Source: Bryobacterales bacterium
GTDB lineage: Bacteria > Acidobacteriota > Terriglobia > Bryobacterales > Bryobacteraceae
Length of the DNA stretch: 36,368 nt
Direction: 5' to 3'
Assembly: GCA_016789905.1 (NCBI GenBank)
Contig: JAEUQC010000126.1
Location: 1-36,368 of the forward strand
Part shown: one piece after another, positions 16,172 through 24,064 of the stretch
Layout of the letters: each line of letters begins with the position of its first letter
How positions within the stretch are numbered: position 1 is the first letter of the stretch
Position numbers and translations under genes: made by a program
Notes under the pieces: model-generated
Told to the model about the DNA's origin: nothing
Seen by the model: only the letters and a program-made list of their open reading frames with translations
Database searches by the model: none

Positions 16172-16232
16172 CAGGGGCGGTGGTGAGTGGGTTCGCGAAA
16201 CTCTGGCTGCCGCGCAACTCGTTCTGGCGGGT

Positions 16233-16556
16233 GTGAGTGGTGGCGTTGGCCGTTGGCAACAGGTTCAGATACGGAATGAGCCGTTTCTTAACGGCGCGTC
16301 GAACTGGGATACGACCGCGCGTTTCCACGTTTGGCCGTGGGTGTACAAGTTTGCGGCTGTTGCGAATACCCCGGCGCTGCTTGGGAGCCTTCCGTTCTCG
16401 AGCGGGATAGCGATGCTCATTGGTGGCGCGAGTGAATTCGCGGAGATGATCCCAAGTTTGCTGCTGGTGCCGGTCCTCGGGTATTGGATTGGAGGGAAGT
16501 TGGAGGCGCGTTACTCCCGATGGGGGACACAGGGTTTCTCGCCTACGGCTTCATGA
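16233..16556 (+). CDS. Possible small membrane protein or gene remnant
   Basis: An open frame of 107 codons starting at GTG, with two hydrophobic stretches (YKFAAVANTPALLGSLPFSSGIAMLIGG and MIPSLLLVPVLGYWIGGKL). Between and before them are plausible protein-like features (ARFHVWPWVY). No family was recognised and there is no good ribosome-binding site. The frame ends abruptly, and the sequence beyond it (16557-16800) is open in other frames without recognisable content (one reads ALVFRGTRAPVPVVFENLQ). This may be a decayed gene next to the repeat block. Confidence 0.3.
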   Translation: MSGGVGRWQQVQIRNEPFLNGASNWDTTARFHVWPWVYKFAAVANTPALLGSLPFSSGIAMLIGGASEFAEMIPSLLLVPVLGYWIGGKLEARYSRWGTQGFSPTAS

Positions 16557-16752
16557 GAGAAGCGTTGGTGGTGGCGGGAGCAATAAGAATGTGCGGTGGG
16601 CTATTGCGCAGCCTGATTGGTCGCAATGCCCAGCGGTGGAAAACGCTCCGGGGAAACAGAGCGGGGCACTGGTATTTCGGGGAACGCGGGCGCCCGTGCC
16701 GGTTGTCTTTGAGAACCTGCAGTACATACCGGCAGTTCCGTTGATCGTTGAA

Positions 16753-16987
16753 TTTGGGTGGCTAGAGAACAGCCCGGCCACCGGCGGCGCCGGATTGCGC
16801 AAGTTGTAACCCGCCGTGTTGTACGGGCTCGCTGAGGCGATGTCCCCGCCGTCGGGCTGCGTGTCGGGTGATGCGTGATCCTTGCGGCGAATTCAACGAT
16901 CAGAGCAAGGGCGTAACCGGTTGTGGGGTTGGGGATGTTGTATGTGGGGTTTCCTGGCGCGCGGCTTGTGCTGGGGTTACAGATCAG
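16753..16987. repeat. Inverted copies of repeat modules A and B, order swapped
   Basis: Read on the minus strand, 16987-16901 matches module B (CTGTAACCCCAGC, then GGAAACCCCACATACAAC, then GGTTACGCCCTTGCTCT). The following 16872-16753 matches module A (GGGGACATCGCC, CCGTACAACACGGCGGG, GCCGCCGGTGGCCGG). In the first locus (2230-2483) the order is A then B; here it is B then A. The two modules are therefore separate units. Confidence 0.65.
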
Positions 16988-17354
16988 GTGAAGGCGGTGT
17001 TGCAGCGGGAACGCACTGGGACGGAAGCGAGATCCTGCGGGTGGGCCGCGTTGGAGATTGGGGCGTAATTGAGAGCACCTGAGGAAGCTGGGTTTGAATT
17101 GCTCGGAACGACAGACAAGAACACTGGCTGCCAGCAGAAGGGCAAGGGCCGGTGGACCCCTATTGCGCCGCTTTTGAAGCGGCTATGCCGGGCAGCTATA
17201 GCGATGCCGAGGTTCCTTACCGCAATTGAATTCAGGCGTAGGAGTCGACGCGGATTGGTTGCTTGGCAAAGGCCGTCTCTTGGTATCAGTGAACCGACTC
17301 GATGTAGCCATCGACGGTGAAACGGCGTCCGTGGCGGGCGGCTTCGACGGCGGT
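16988..17354. other. Gene-free interval
   Basis: I see no supportable gene, RNA or clear repeat between module B and the stop of the DapA-family gene. Short frames exist on both strands but lack family-like content and ribosome-binding sites. The interval probably contains degraded sequence. Confidence 0.5.
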
Positions 17355-18305
17355 TCAGGCGACGCGGAAGTGGGGCTTGAGGGACTCCATAATTTCGTCG
17401 AGTTCGCGGAGGTCGGCTGCGTCCATGTTGAAGCGGGCGGTGGAGCGCATTCTGGTGGTGGTGAAGACGCCTCGGCGGCGGAGGATCTCCTTTTGCAGCA
17501 CGTAGGTGGTGCGGCGTTCGAGGAGGGCGGAGGGGAGGAACTTGAGGAAGAGGTCGCGGGACTCCTTCTTCTTGCCGGCTTTGTAGAGGTCCCAGATTTC
17601 GGCCTGGATATCGGCAAGGCCGGCGCCGGACATGGTGCCGCCGGAGCCGCGTTCCATCTCGGTATAAAAGTAGGCGGCGCCGCCGCCGGTGGAGGCGATG
17701 AGCGGGCGCTTGCGTTCGCGGACGACGCGGGCGACGTCGCGGGGGATGTCGCCGTTTTCGAGTTTGAGGATTTTGACGCTGGGGAGCTTGTCGGCAAGTT
17801 TGAGGAGAAGGTCCGTCGTCATGCCGCCGTTGGTGACCTGGATGCACATGGGGAGTTGGGAGGCGCTGGCGATGGCGGTGAAGTAGTCGGTGAGGTATTC
17901 GGCGTCGGTAATGCCGGAGGTGGGGCCGAGTGCTTGGAGGCCATCGGCCCCGATCTTCTCGGCGTAGCGGGCGTACTCCATGGCTTCGAACTTGTTGGCG
18001 CCGTGGACACCGATGAGGACGGTAGTGCGGCCTTTCACTTCGTTGACGACGGTCTTGGAGTGCTGCATCCGCTCCTCCTTGGAGAGGGAGACGGATTCAC
18101 CGGCGCCGGCGGGCCAGACGACACCGTGGGCGCCGCATTTGACGAGGAAATCGCATTGGCGGCGAAGGGAGGCTTCGTCAAGCGAGAGGTCGTTCAGGAA
18201 CGGCGTCTGCATGATGATGAAGATGCCTTCCCAGACCTTTTCCTTGCCTGACAGAGGGGCGGCGGCGGAGGCCGCGAGGGTGGAGAGAAAGGCGCGTCGA
18301 TCCAT
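17355..18305 (-). CDS. Exported dihydrodipicolinate synthase (DapA)-family protein
   Basis: A 316-residue member of the class I aldolase family that includes DapA and N-acetylneuraminate lyase. The start at 18305 gives MDRRAFLSTLAASAAAPLSG, a twin-arginine-like leader (RRAFL) that is unusual for these normally cytoplasmic enzymes. The barrel follows: GIFIIMQTPF, GVVWPAGAGESVSLSKEER, VLIGVHGAN, and VKILKLENGD with the Schiff-base lysine K181. Aligned by eye with E. coli DapA, the two threonines of GTTGES are G67/A68. The catalytic tyrosine pair becomes T129/S130, and the arginine of the PSRTG segment is lost. A true DapA function is therefore unlikely; a lyase or aldolase acting on another 2-keto acid, or a non-catalytic role, remains possible. 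It is followed upstream by the toxin-antitoxin pair, 24 bp away. Confidence 0.85.
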   Translation of the reverse strand: MDRRAFLSTLAASAAAPLSGKEKVWEGIFIIMQTPFLNDLSLDEASLRRQCDFLVKCGAHGVVWPAGAGESVSLSKEERMQHSKTVVNEVKGRTTVLIGVHGANKFEAMEYARYAEKIGADGLQALGPTSGITDAEYLTDYFTAIASASQLPMCIQVTNGGMTTDLLLKLADKLPSVKILKLENGDIPRDVARVVRERKRPLIASTGGGAAYFYTEMERGSGGTMSGAGLADIQAEIWDLYKAGKKKESRDLFLKFLPSALLERRTTYVLQKEILRRRGVFTTTRMRSTARFNMDAADLRELDEIMESLKPHFRVA

Positions 18306-18329
18306 AAAGGGGCAGTATATCGGAGGCAC

Positions 18330-18773
18330 TCAGCGGGGGGAAGGGTCGATGGGGTTGATGAGGCGATCGAATCCGAAGTTGCGGAAGTGCGCCGTGTTAC
18401 GGGTGGCGAACTCGCGGACACCGTGATGGCGGAGGGTGGCGGCGAGCCGGGCATCGAGGATCCCTTGCCGGGGGAAGTGGGACTGAGCCGCGAGTCTCCA
18501 AATGGCGGGCATGAGACCGCCAGGATAATCGATGACACGCCAGCGTGGGTTGTCGCGGAACTGTTGGACGACGCGGACGGCTTCTTTGGCGGAAAGTGGC
18601 GAGGCGACAACGGCGGGATTGCGGAGAAGTACGTAGAGCTCAAGCAGGACGAGTTCGCAAATAGCAAACGACTCGTTTTGTTGCTGATCCCGCAGGTACG
18701 TATAGGCGCGGGCGTGCTCCGGGCAGGAGGCGTTAAAGGCGTAGAGGAGGATGTTCGTATCGCAGGAGGTCAT
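18330..18773 (-). CDS. vapC: PIN-domain toxin (VapC-type ribonuclease)
   Basis: A 147-residue PIN protein. The acidic residues of the active site are visible: D5 in MTSCDTNILLYAF, glutamates E40/E45 in ICELVLLELYVLL, and D107 in GILDARLAATLRHHG, followed by EFATRNTAHFRNFG. VapC toxins cleave tRNA or rRNA when not bound by the antitoxin. The start ATG at 18773 overlaps the antitoxin stop by 4 bases (ATGA), the classic coupled order antitoxin-toxin. The frame extends further upstream without reason. The length is normal for the family, so the toxin appears intact. Confidence 0.88.
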   Translation of the reverse strand: MTSCDTNILLYAFNASCPEHARAYTYLRDQQQNESFAICELVLLELYVLLRNPAVVASPLSAKEAVRVVQQFRDNPRWRVIDYPGGLMPAIWRLAAQSHFPRQGILDARLAATLRHHGVREFATRNTAHFRNFGFDRLINPIDPSPR

Positions 18774-19003
18774 TGGTTGGCCAGTTCTCGCCAGTCCTCG
18801 GGTTTCGCCAAAAATGGCCCGAGTTGTTTGGGAGTGGGGAGCTTCCATTGGGAGGCTTCTGTTGTTGAGATGGGATGGGTTTCGACGAGTTGCTCCGCGG
18901 CGCGGCGCATGGCCTCGGCAAGGGTCCATTCGCGTTGACTGCAAAGTTCTTTGATACGGGCATAGAGCTGATCAGGGAGCTGGATCTGAGTGCGTACCAT
19001 CAT
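18770..19003 (-). CDS. Ribbon-helix-helix-like antitoxin
   Basis: A 77-residue protein. The N-terminus MMVRTQIQLPDQLYARIKELCSQREWTLAEAMRRAAEQLV has the strand-helix-helix pattern of ribbon-helix-helix DNA-binding antitoxins. The C-terminal half (TEASQWKLPTPKQLGPFLAKPEDWRELANQ) is the likely toxin-binding tail. It would bind the PIN toxin and repress its own operon. A 10-bp perfect palindrome overlaps its start codon and is the probable operator. Either ATG (19003 or 19000) could start translation. No ribosome-binding site is visible. Confidence 0.82.
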   Translation of the reverse strand: MMVRTQIQLPDQLYARIKELCSQREWTLAEAMRRAAEQLVETHPISTTEASQWKLPTPKQLGPFLAKPEDWRELANQ

Positions 19004-19027
19004 TTTGATGGTACGTCGAAATGATGG
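18993..19027. promoter_or_regulatory. Probable antitoxin operator, palindrome plus extra half-site
   Basis: CGTACCATCA (18993-19002) and TGATGGTACG (19006-19015) are perfect inverted 10-bp arms around TTT. They include the antitoxin start codon. A third half-site, TGATGG, occurs at 19022-19027, in direct repeat with that at 19006 and 16 bp away. This is a typical layout for co-operative ribbon-helix-helix binding. Confidence 0.7.
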
Positions 19028-19070
19028 CTATCGATGCCGGAAAGCCCGGGCGTGATACACCTGATAGGTC

Positions 19071-20336
19071 ATGAATCAACCGGCGACTTCCCGCGTCCGC
19101 TTCCGTGTGCTGGGCTTTTGCGTGGCCTTGGCCGCGATCACCTACATGGACCGCATTGCCATTGCGAACATGGCGAAGTTCATTGCGCGCGACCTGTCGC
19201 TGAGCGACACGCAGATGAGCTACGTATTCAGCGCGTTCACGCTGGCCTACGGGCTGTTTGAAATTCCGACGGGATGGTGGGGCGACCGCGTGGGCACGCG
19301 GCGCGTTTTGATGCGCATTGTGAGCTGGTGGAGCGCGTTCACGATAGCAACGGCGTTTGTGTTCAGCTTTCCATCGCTGCTGGTGACACGATTCCTGTTC
19401 GGGCTGGGAGAGGCCGGCGCATGGCCGAACGCGGCGAAAACCTTCTCCAAATGGATACCGCTGCGGGAGCGGGGAACGGCGCAGGGGATCTTCTTCATGG
19501 GCGCTCATTTTGGAGCGGCGTATTCCCCGTTGTTGATCCAGTACTTGTTGCAGTTTCTGGATTGGCGGGGCGTGTTTGTGGCGTTTGGGTGTGTTGGGTT
19601 CGTTTGGGCGGGGTTGTGGTTCTGGTGGTTCCGGGATGATCCGTCGGAGCATCCGGCGGTATCGAAGGCGGAGCAGGCCTACATTGTGGAGGGCCGGGGA
19701 CACGAGACATCGCATGGGCTGGAGAACGTGCCGTGGGGATTGATTCTGCGGTCGCGGAATGTGTGGCTGCTGTGTTTGATGTACTTTGTGCAGACCTATG
19801 GTTTCTACTTCTACCTGACGTGGATGCCGACGTATCTGGAGCGGGTGCGCGGATTCAGTTCGACGAAGCTAAGCCTATTCGCGGGGGCGCCAATGGTGGC
19901 GTGCATGATCGCCGACGTGACGGGCGGCGTGGCGACGGATATATTGACGCGACGGTTCGGGCTGCGGCTGGGGCGGGCGTTGACGGGCGGTTCGTCGTTC
20001 CTGTTCGCGGCGATATTCACGGTGGTGGGAACGCTGGCCGAGGACGCAACGACGGCGGCGCTTCTGTTGGCGGTGGCGGCGGGGTGGAGCGTGTTCTGTT
20101 TGGGCGCGGCGTGGGGATCGTGCCTGGATATCGCGGGGCCGCACGCGGGCGTTGTTAGCGCGTGCATGAACACGGCCGGGCAGGTGGGCGGGTTTCTGTC
20201 GCCAATCATTCTGACCTTGATGGTGACGCAGTTCGGCGATTGGAACATTGCGCTGCGGTTGAGCGGCGGGCTGTTTCTGGTGGGGGCGGTGTGCTGGCTG
20301 TTTATTGATCCGAGGAAGCAAATCGCGCACAATTGA
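19071..20336 (+). CDS. MFS transporter, anion:cation symporter-like
   Basis: A 421-residue inner-membrane transporter with about twelve hydrophobic segments. Early family motifs are visible: ITYMDRIAIANMAKFIARDLSLS in the first helix region and the MFS motif A as GWWGDRVGTRRVL. RFLFGLGEAGAWPNAAKTFSKWIPLRERGTAQGIFF is typical of the ACS subfamily (hexuronate, glucarate and related organic-anion carriers). The substrate cannot be read from sequence; sugar acids or similar anions are the usual cargo. The start ATG at 19071 is immediately before the basic N-terminus. The S10 peptidase gene follows 6 bp downstream, so the two may form an operon, though no functional link is evident. Confidence 0.9.
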   Translation: MNQPATSRVRFRVLGFCVALAAITYMDRIAIANMAKFIARDLSLSDTQMSYVFSAFTLAYGLFEIPTGWWGDRVGTRRVLMRIVSWWSAFTIATAFVFSFPSLLVTRFLFGLGEAGAWPNAAKTFSKWIPLRERGTAQGIFFMGAHFGAAYSPLLIQYLLQFLDWRGVFVAFGCVGFVWAGLWFWWFRDDPSEHPAVSKAEQAYIVEGRGHETSHGLENVPWGLILRSRNVWLLCLMYFVQTYGFYFYLTWMPTYLERVRGFSSTKLSLFAGAPMVACMIADVTGGVATDILTRRFGLRLGRALTGGSSFLFAAIFTVVGTLAEDATTAALLLAVAAGWSVFCLGAAWGSCLDIAGPHAGVVSACMNTAGQVGGFLSPIILTLMVTQFGDWNIALRLSGGLFLVGAVCWLFIDPRKQIAHN

Positions 20337-20342
20337 GGGTCT

Positions 20343-21806
20343 ATGCGGCTGTTATTTGTATTGGCTCTCAGTGTTGCAGGAATGGCGCAGACCGCGCCGG
20401 CGGCGAAGGCGGCTGAGCCGGCGCCGGTGACGAAGAAGCACTCGATCACGCTGAATGGCAAGACGCTGCACTACACGACGACGTCGGGGCGGCTGCCGAT
20501 TGCCAATGACCAGGGGGAAGTGGAGGCGCACATGTTCTTTGTGGCCTACACGCTGGAGGGGGCGACGGGGAAGCGGCCGTTGATGTTTTCGTTCAATGGG
20601 GGCCCGGGGTCGGCTTCGGTGTGGCTGCATATGGGCGTATTGGGGCCGAAGATTGTGAAGATGCAGGAAGACGGCGCCTATCCGCCACCGCCGTTTGAAC
20701 TGGTGGAGAATCCGCAATCGTTCTTGCCGTTCACGGACATGGTGTTTATTGATCCGGTGGGGACGGGATACAGCCGGGCGGTGAAACCCGAGTTGGGGAA
20801 GAAGTTCTTTGGCGTGCAGGGGGACATTGCGAGTGTCAGCGAGTTTATTCGTGTATGGCTGGGGAAGTATCAACGCTGGAATTCGCCGCTGTACATGATT
20901 GGGGAAAGCTACGGGACGTTTCGCGCGGCGGGGGTGGCGGGGTATCTGGTGGACCGGGGCGTGGCGTTTAATGGCGTAATTCTGATATCGAGCATTTTGA
21001 ACTATCAAACGGCGCGGTTTGCTCCGGGGAATGACCTGCCGTACAGCTTGTTTCTGCCGACGTACACGGCGATTGCGTGGTATCACAAGAAGCTGGAAGC
21101 GGGGCTGCAGGGCGATTTGCGGGAGGCGTTGCGGGAGGCCGAGCAGTACGCCGGGGGCGAGTATGTGACGGTGCTGGCCAAGGGCGACCGGCTGACGGCG
21201 GCGGAGCGGCAGGCAGCGATTGATAAACTGCACCGGCTGACGGGACTCGAGAAGCGGTATCTGGATCAGCATGATTTGCGGATTGAGATTCAGCGATTCA
21301 CGAAGGAGTTGTTGCGGGAGAAAGGGATGACGGTGGGCCGGCTGGACGGGCGGCTGAGCGGGGTGGAGGGATTGCAGGGGGCGGCGGCGCCGGAGTTTGA
21401 CCCGTCGATGACGGCGATCCGGGCGCCGTATACGGCGTTGTTCAATGACTATGCGCGGCGGGAACTGGGGTATGAGAGCGATTTGCAGTATTACATTCTG
21501 GGCGGAGGCATTGGGCCGTGGGATTTTGGGCAGGGCGGGAATAACCGGTACGCGGAAACGGCGGACGCGCTGCGGCAGGCGTTCGCGAAGAACCCGTATA
21601 TGCGGGTATATATTGGGTCGGGATATTACGACCTGGCGACGCCATACTTTGCGACCGAGTACACGTTTAGCCACATGGGGCTGCCGGCGAAATACAAGGC
21701 GCAGATAACATCGAAGATGTTCCCGGCGGGGCATATGTTTTATAGCCATAAACCCTCGCTGGTGGAATTGTCTAAGGACATTGCGGCGTTCGTGGCGGGG
21801 CGGTAG
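20343..21806 (+). CDS. S10 family serine carboxypeptidase
   Basis: A 487-residue protein that starts with a signal peptide (MRLLFVLALSVAGMAQ), so it is periplasmic or secreted. The oxyanion-hole segment NGGPGSASVWLHMG (about 85-98) and the nucleophile motif IGESYGTFRA (S189) are clear. The remaining triad members are D430 in SGYYDLATP and H464 in PAGHMFY. S10 enzymes remove C-terminal residues from peptides at acidic pH, which fits the moderately acidic habitats of this group. All catalytic residues are present and the length is normal. It starts 6 bp after the MFS gene and ends 11 bp before the Rpn-type nuclease gene. Confidence 0.92.
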   Translation: MRLLFVLALSVAGMAQTAPAAKAAEPAPVTKKHSITLNGKTLHYTTTSGRLPIANDQGEVEAHMFFVAYTLEGATGKRPLMFSFNGGPGSASVWLHMGVLGPKIVKMQEDGAYPPPPFELVENPQSFLPFTDMVFIDPVGTGYSRAVKPELGKKFFGVQGDIASVSEFIRVWLGKYQRWNSPLYMIGESYGTFRAAGVAGYLVDRGVAFNGVILISSILNYQTARFAPGNDLPYSLFLPTYTAIAWYHKKLEAGLQGDLREALREAEQYAGGEYVTVLAKGDRLTAAERQAAIDKLHRLTGLEKRYLDQHDLRIEIQRFTKELLREKGMTVGRLDGRLSGVEGLQGAAAPEFDPSMTAIRAPYTALFNDYARRELGYESDLQYYILGGGIGPWDFGQGGNNRYAETADALRQAFAKNPYMRVYIGSGYYDLATPYFATEYTFSHMGLPAKYKAQITSKMFPAGHMFYSHKPSLVELSKDIAAFVAGR

Positions 21807-21817
21807 AGAATAAGCTG

Positions 21818-22726
21818 ATGGCTCAACGCTACGATGTATCGCTGAAGGCGTTGTTCCTTCGTGAAGGGGACGGCATCATGCGGAACCTGCTATTCGGCGG
21901 CAAGGTGGCCGAGTATCTCGCCACTGAGCAACCCCAGGTCTTCAACCGTCGTGCGGACATGGTGGTCCGGACCGAGGACGGGGCCCTGCATCAGGTAGAG
22001 TTCCAGGCGACGAACGAGACCGGGTTCGCCGTCCGTATGCTCGAATACTACGCCTATCTCGTTCGCGTTCACAGACAGCACATCGTACAAAAGGTGCTCT
22101 ATATGGGTGTGGCGCCGCTACAGTTGGAAAGTACATTTACTTCGCCGTCGATCGATTTTCGGTTCGACATCGTGAATCTGCGGGAGTTTGATGCGGCGAC
22201 GTTATTGCAGAGCCCTGATTGGGCGGACAATGCGCTGGCGTTGTTGGCGAAGGGGGAGCCAGAGCGCGCGCTGACCGCCGTTATCGCGCGGCTGCGCGCC
22301 ATGCAGAGTGAGGACCAGAACTGGGCCGTAGGCACACTGCTGCTGCTCTCAGGCATAATTGGAATGGAAGAAGCGGTAAACGAAAGACTGAAGGAGGTCG
22401 GTGTGATCAACGTAATGGAGAATAAAATCCTGGGGCCGATTTGCCAACAGCAATTCGAGCAGGGCGAGCGGAAGGGGCGTAGCGAGGGCCGGCAGGAGGG
22501 TCGGCAAGAGGGCCGGCAGGAGGGTCGGCAAGAGGGCCGGCAGGAGGGCCGGCAGGAGGGCCGGCGAGAGGGCCAGCGAGAACTACTTCGAGAACTGTTA
22601 ACCCTTAAGTTTGGCGCACTTCCCATTTGGGCGGCGCAGCGATTGCAGGCTGCTTCCGTCGAAGACTTGCACGCGTGGACGAGGCAGTTCGTCCATTGTT
22701 CGACGCTCGAAGATACGCTTCGCTAA
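21818..22726 (+). CDS. Rpn-type PD-(D/E)XK nuclease with EGRQ tandem repeats
   Basis: A 302-residue protein of the Rpn/PDDEXK 'transposase-like' nuclease group. The nuclease core lies at the N-terminus: YDVSLKALFL, RRADMVVRTEDG (catalytic D region) and HQVEFQATNE (E-x-Q of the active site), then MLEYYAYLVRVHRQHIVQKVLYMGV. A helical middle is followed by a charged linker with eight 4-residue units (six EGRQ, then EGRR and EGQR) coded by 12-bp tandem repeats. The C-terminal helices follow (LLRELLTLKFGALPIWAAQRLQAASVEDLHAW). Family members of this type promote recombination or act as mobile-element-like nucleases. Its 3' part is duplicated downstream. Confidence 0.82.
   Translation: MAQRYDVSLKALFLREGDGIMRNLLFGGKVAEYLATEQPQVFNRRADMVVRTEDGALHQVEFQATNETGFAVRMLEYYAYLVRVHRQHIVQKVLYMGVAPLQLESTFTSPSIDFRFDIVNLREFDAATLLQSPDWADNALALLAKGEPERALTAVIARLRAMQSEDQNWAVGTLLLLSGIIGMEEAVNERLKEVGVINVMENKILGPICQQQFEQGERKGRSEGRQEGRQEGRQEGRQEGRQEGRQEGRREGQRELLRELLTLKFGALPIWAAQRLQAASVEDLHAWTRQFVHCSTLEDTLR
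22487..22582 (+). repeat. 12-bp coding tandem repeat (E-G-R-Q units)
   Basis: Eight in-frame units of about 12 bp (GAGGGCCGGCAG and variants) lie within the nuclease gene. The downstream duplicate carries only five. Slippage in whole units keeps the frame. Confidence 0.8.
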
Positions 22727-22728
22727 CG

Positions 22729-22857
22729 CGTTCAACTGAATCGTCCCGCCCGGCGCCGTCGCATTGACATAGCGACTGTCGGCGTCGATGGCATCCGCGG
22801 ATGGCGTTCTTCAGGCGAGCCGGAAGGCGTCGGCACATCGTTGCGGAGCCGGGCCCC
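22729..22857. other. Spacer between the two nuclease copies
   Basis: 129 bp with no gene start. The minus strand reads DAIDADSRYVNATAPGGTIQLNA in one frame, which looks like a fragment of a secreted protein, so this may be a leftover of another gene trapped during the duplication. Confidence 0.3.
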
Positions 22858-23191
22858 TTGGAATGGAAGAAGCGGTAAACGAAAGACTGAAGGAGGTCGG
22901 TGTGATCAACGTAATGGAGAATAAAATCCTGGGGCCGATTTGCCAACAGCAATTCGAGCAGGGCGAGCGGAAGGGGCGTGGCGAGGGCCGGCAGGAGGGT
23001 CGGCAAGAGGGCCGGCAAGAGGGCCGGCAGGAGGGCCAGCGAGAACTACTTCGAGAACTGTTAACCCTTAAGTTTGGCGCACTTCCTATTTGGGCTTCGC
23101 AGCGATTGCAGGCTGCTTCCGTCGAAGACTTGCACGCGTGGACGAGGCAGTTCGTCCACTGTTCGACGCTCGAAGATACGCTTCGTTAACG
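22858..23191 (+). pseudogene. Duplicated 3' fragment of the Rpn-type nuclease
   Basis: This segment repeats 22359-22728 almost base for base, from TTGGAATGG to the stop codon. It differs mainly by lacking three 12-bp units: 334 bp against 370 bp, a difference of exactly 36 bp. It encodes GMEEAVNERLKEVGVINVMENKI, five EGRQ-type units and the complete C-terminus, but no nuclease core. A frame is open from an ATG at 22788, but the added N-terminus is unrelated spacer. I regard it as a non-functional fragment, although expression of a free C-terminal domain cannot be excluded. It ends against the stop of the convergent DUF429 gene. Confidence 0.8.
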
Positions 23192-23968
23192 TGAATCGCC
23201 GGGGATGGCGGGTTGCGAGACCGTTGCCAGGGCGGCGAGCCAGGCGCGGAGTTCGGGGCGTCGGCGGAAGGCGGGGATGTGGATGGGCGGGCCTTCTTTG
23301 GTAAGTTTCATGGCGTGGAAAAGGGCGAGATAGTTGGCAGCGTAGCGGAGCGTGGGCGGGTCGTTTGCGTAGAGGTGGACGGCGCCGCGAGCGGGGCAGG
23401 GAACGATGATCTGGACTTCGCCCGGCGGGCCGATGGCGTGGTATTCGCGGTTGGCGTAGTAGCGGGCGATGAGGGCGGCGGTGATGGCGTCGAGTTCGTG
23501 GTGGGAAGTTTTGCCGGCGGGGAGTTGCAGGCCGATTCTGGCGAGGCCGTCGTGAAGGGCGGTTTGGCCGGCCTTCTTGCGCGGGATGCCGAGCACGTCT
23601 TGCGCGGCGCCGGGAAAGCCTTCGATGACGGTGAGGCCGTGGGACTCCAGTTCGCGTTTGAGGGCGATGCCGCGATGGGTAAGCGCGCTCATAGAGGGCA
23701 GGAGGCAGGGGTAAACTCCGATCCGGAGTGCCATTAATTCCCGTTCACTTTCACGGAGGATGCCCCCGTTGGCGGGCAGGGATAAAGGCGCGTCGATGGC
23801 GACGACGAGAGGGCGGGCGGCGAGGGTATGTTGAAGAATTTCGGCGTCAGAACGCAGTAGGGCGGCCTTTGCGCGAGGGAAGCGGAGGGCGGCCCAGCCG
23901 GTTGGCCGGGCCGGGGAACCTGAGAGGTCGATACCCACAAATGAGGGATTTCCCACTTGTTTCCGCAT
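23186..23968 (-). CDS. DUF429 family protein (predicted RNase H-fold nuclease)
   Basis: A protein of about 260 residues that begins MRKQVGNPSFVGIDLSGSP. Family hallmarks are FVGIDLSGSP near the N-terminus, LVVAIDAPLSLP in the middle, and TSHHELDAITAALIARYY toward the C-terminus. Together these place acidic residues as in an RNase H-like active site. DUF429 proteins are predicted nucleases of unknown target. Start alternatives are ATG at 23977 and TTG at 23989; none has a strong ribosome-binding site. The stop overlaps that of the duplicated nuclease fragment on the other strand. The plus strand here is G-rich, so this minus-strand gene has C-rich codons. Confidence 0.8.
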   Translation of the reverse strand: MRKQVGNPSFVGIDLSGSPARPTGWAALRFPRAKAALLRSDAEILQHTLAARPLVVAIDAPLSLPANGGILRESERELMALRIGVYPCLLPSMSALTHRGIALKRELESHGLTVIEGFPGAAQDVLGIPRKKAGQTALHDGLARIGLQLPAGKTSHHELDAITAALIARYYANREYHAIGPPGEVQIIVPCPARGAVHLYANDPPTLRYAANYLALFHAMKLTKEGPPIHIPAFRRRPELRAWLAALATVSQPAIPGDSR

Positions 23969-24064
23969 TGTTCCCATGCTAACTTGCAACTAACCGCGCC
24001 CAAACGGCATCTGCCGTTAGGATCTGTATTGCCTGCCGTAACCAGGCGAAAGGGAGAGGGTGAT

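Noticed and set aside
2239..16987. Inversion between the oppositely oriented A/B repeat blocks as the cause of the skew switch
   Set aside because: The switch lies at about 9.2-11 kb, whereas such an inversion would put a break near 16.8-17 kb, where the plus strand is G-rich on both sides.
17226..18251. Long glycine/valine-rich plus-strand frame of about 340 codons
   Set aside because: It is exactly antisense to the DapA-family gene and has the composition expected of a high-GC shadow frame.
20352..21749. Long minus-strand frame of about 465 codons
   Set aside because: It is antisense to the S10 peptidase, whose catalytic motifs are intact.
22487..22582. Short direct repeats as a possible CRISPR array
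   Set aside because: The units are 12 bp, contiguous without spacers, and in frame inside a coding gene.
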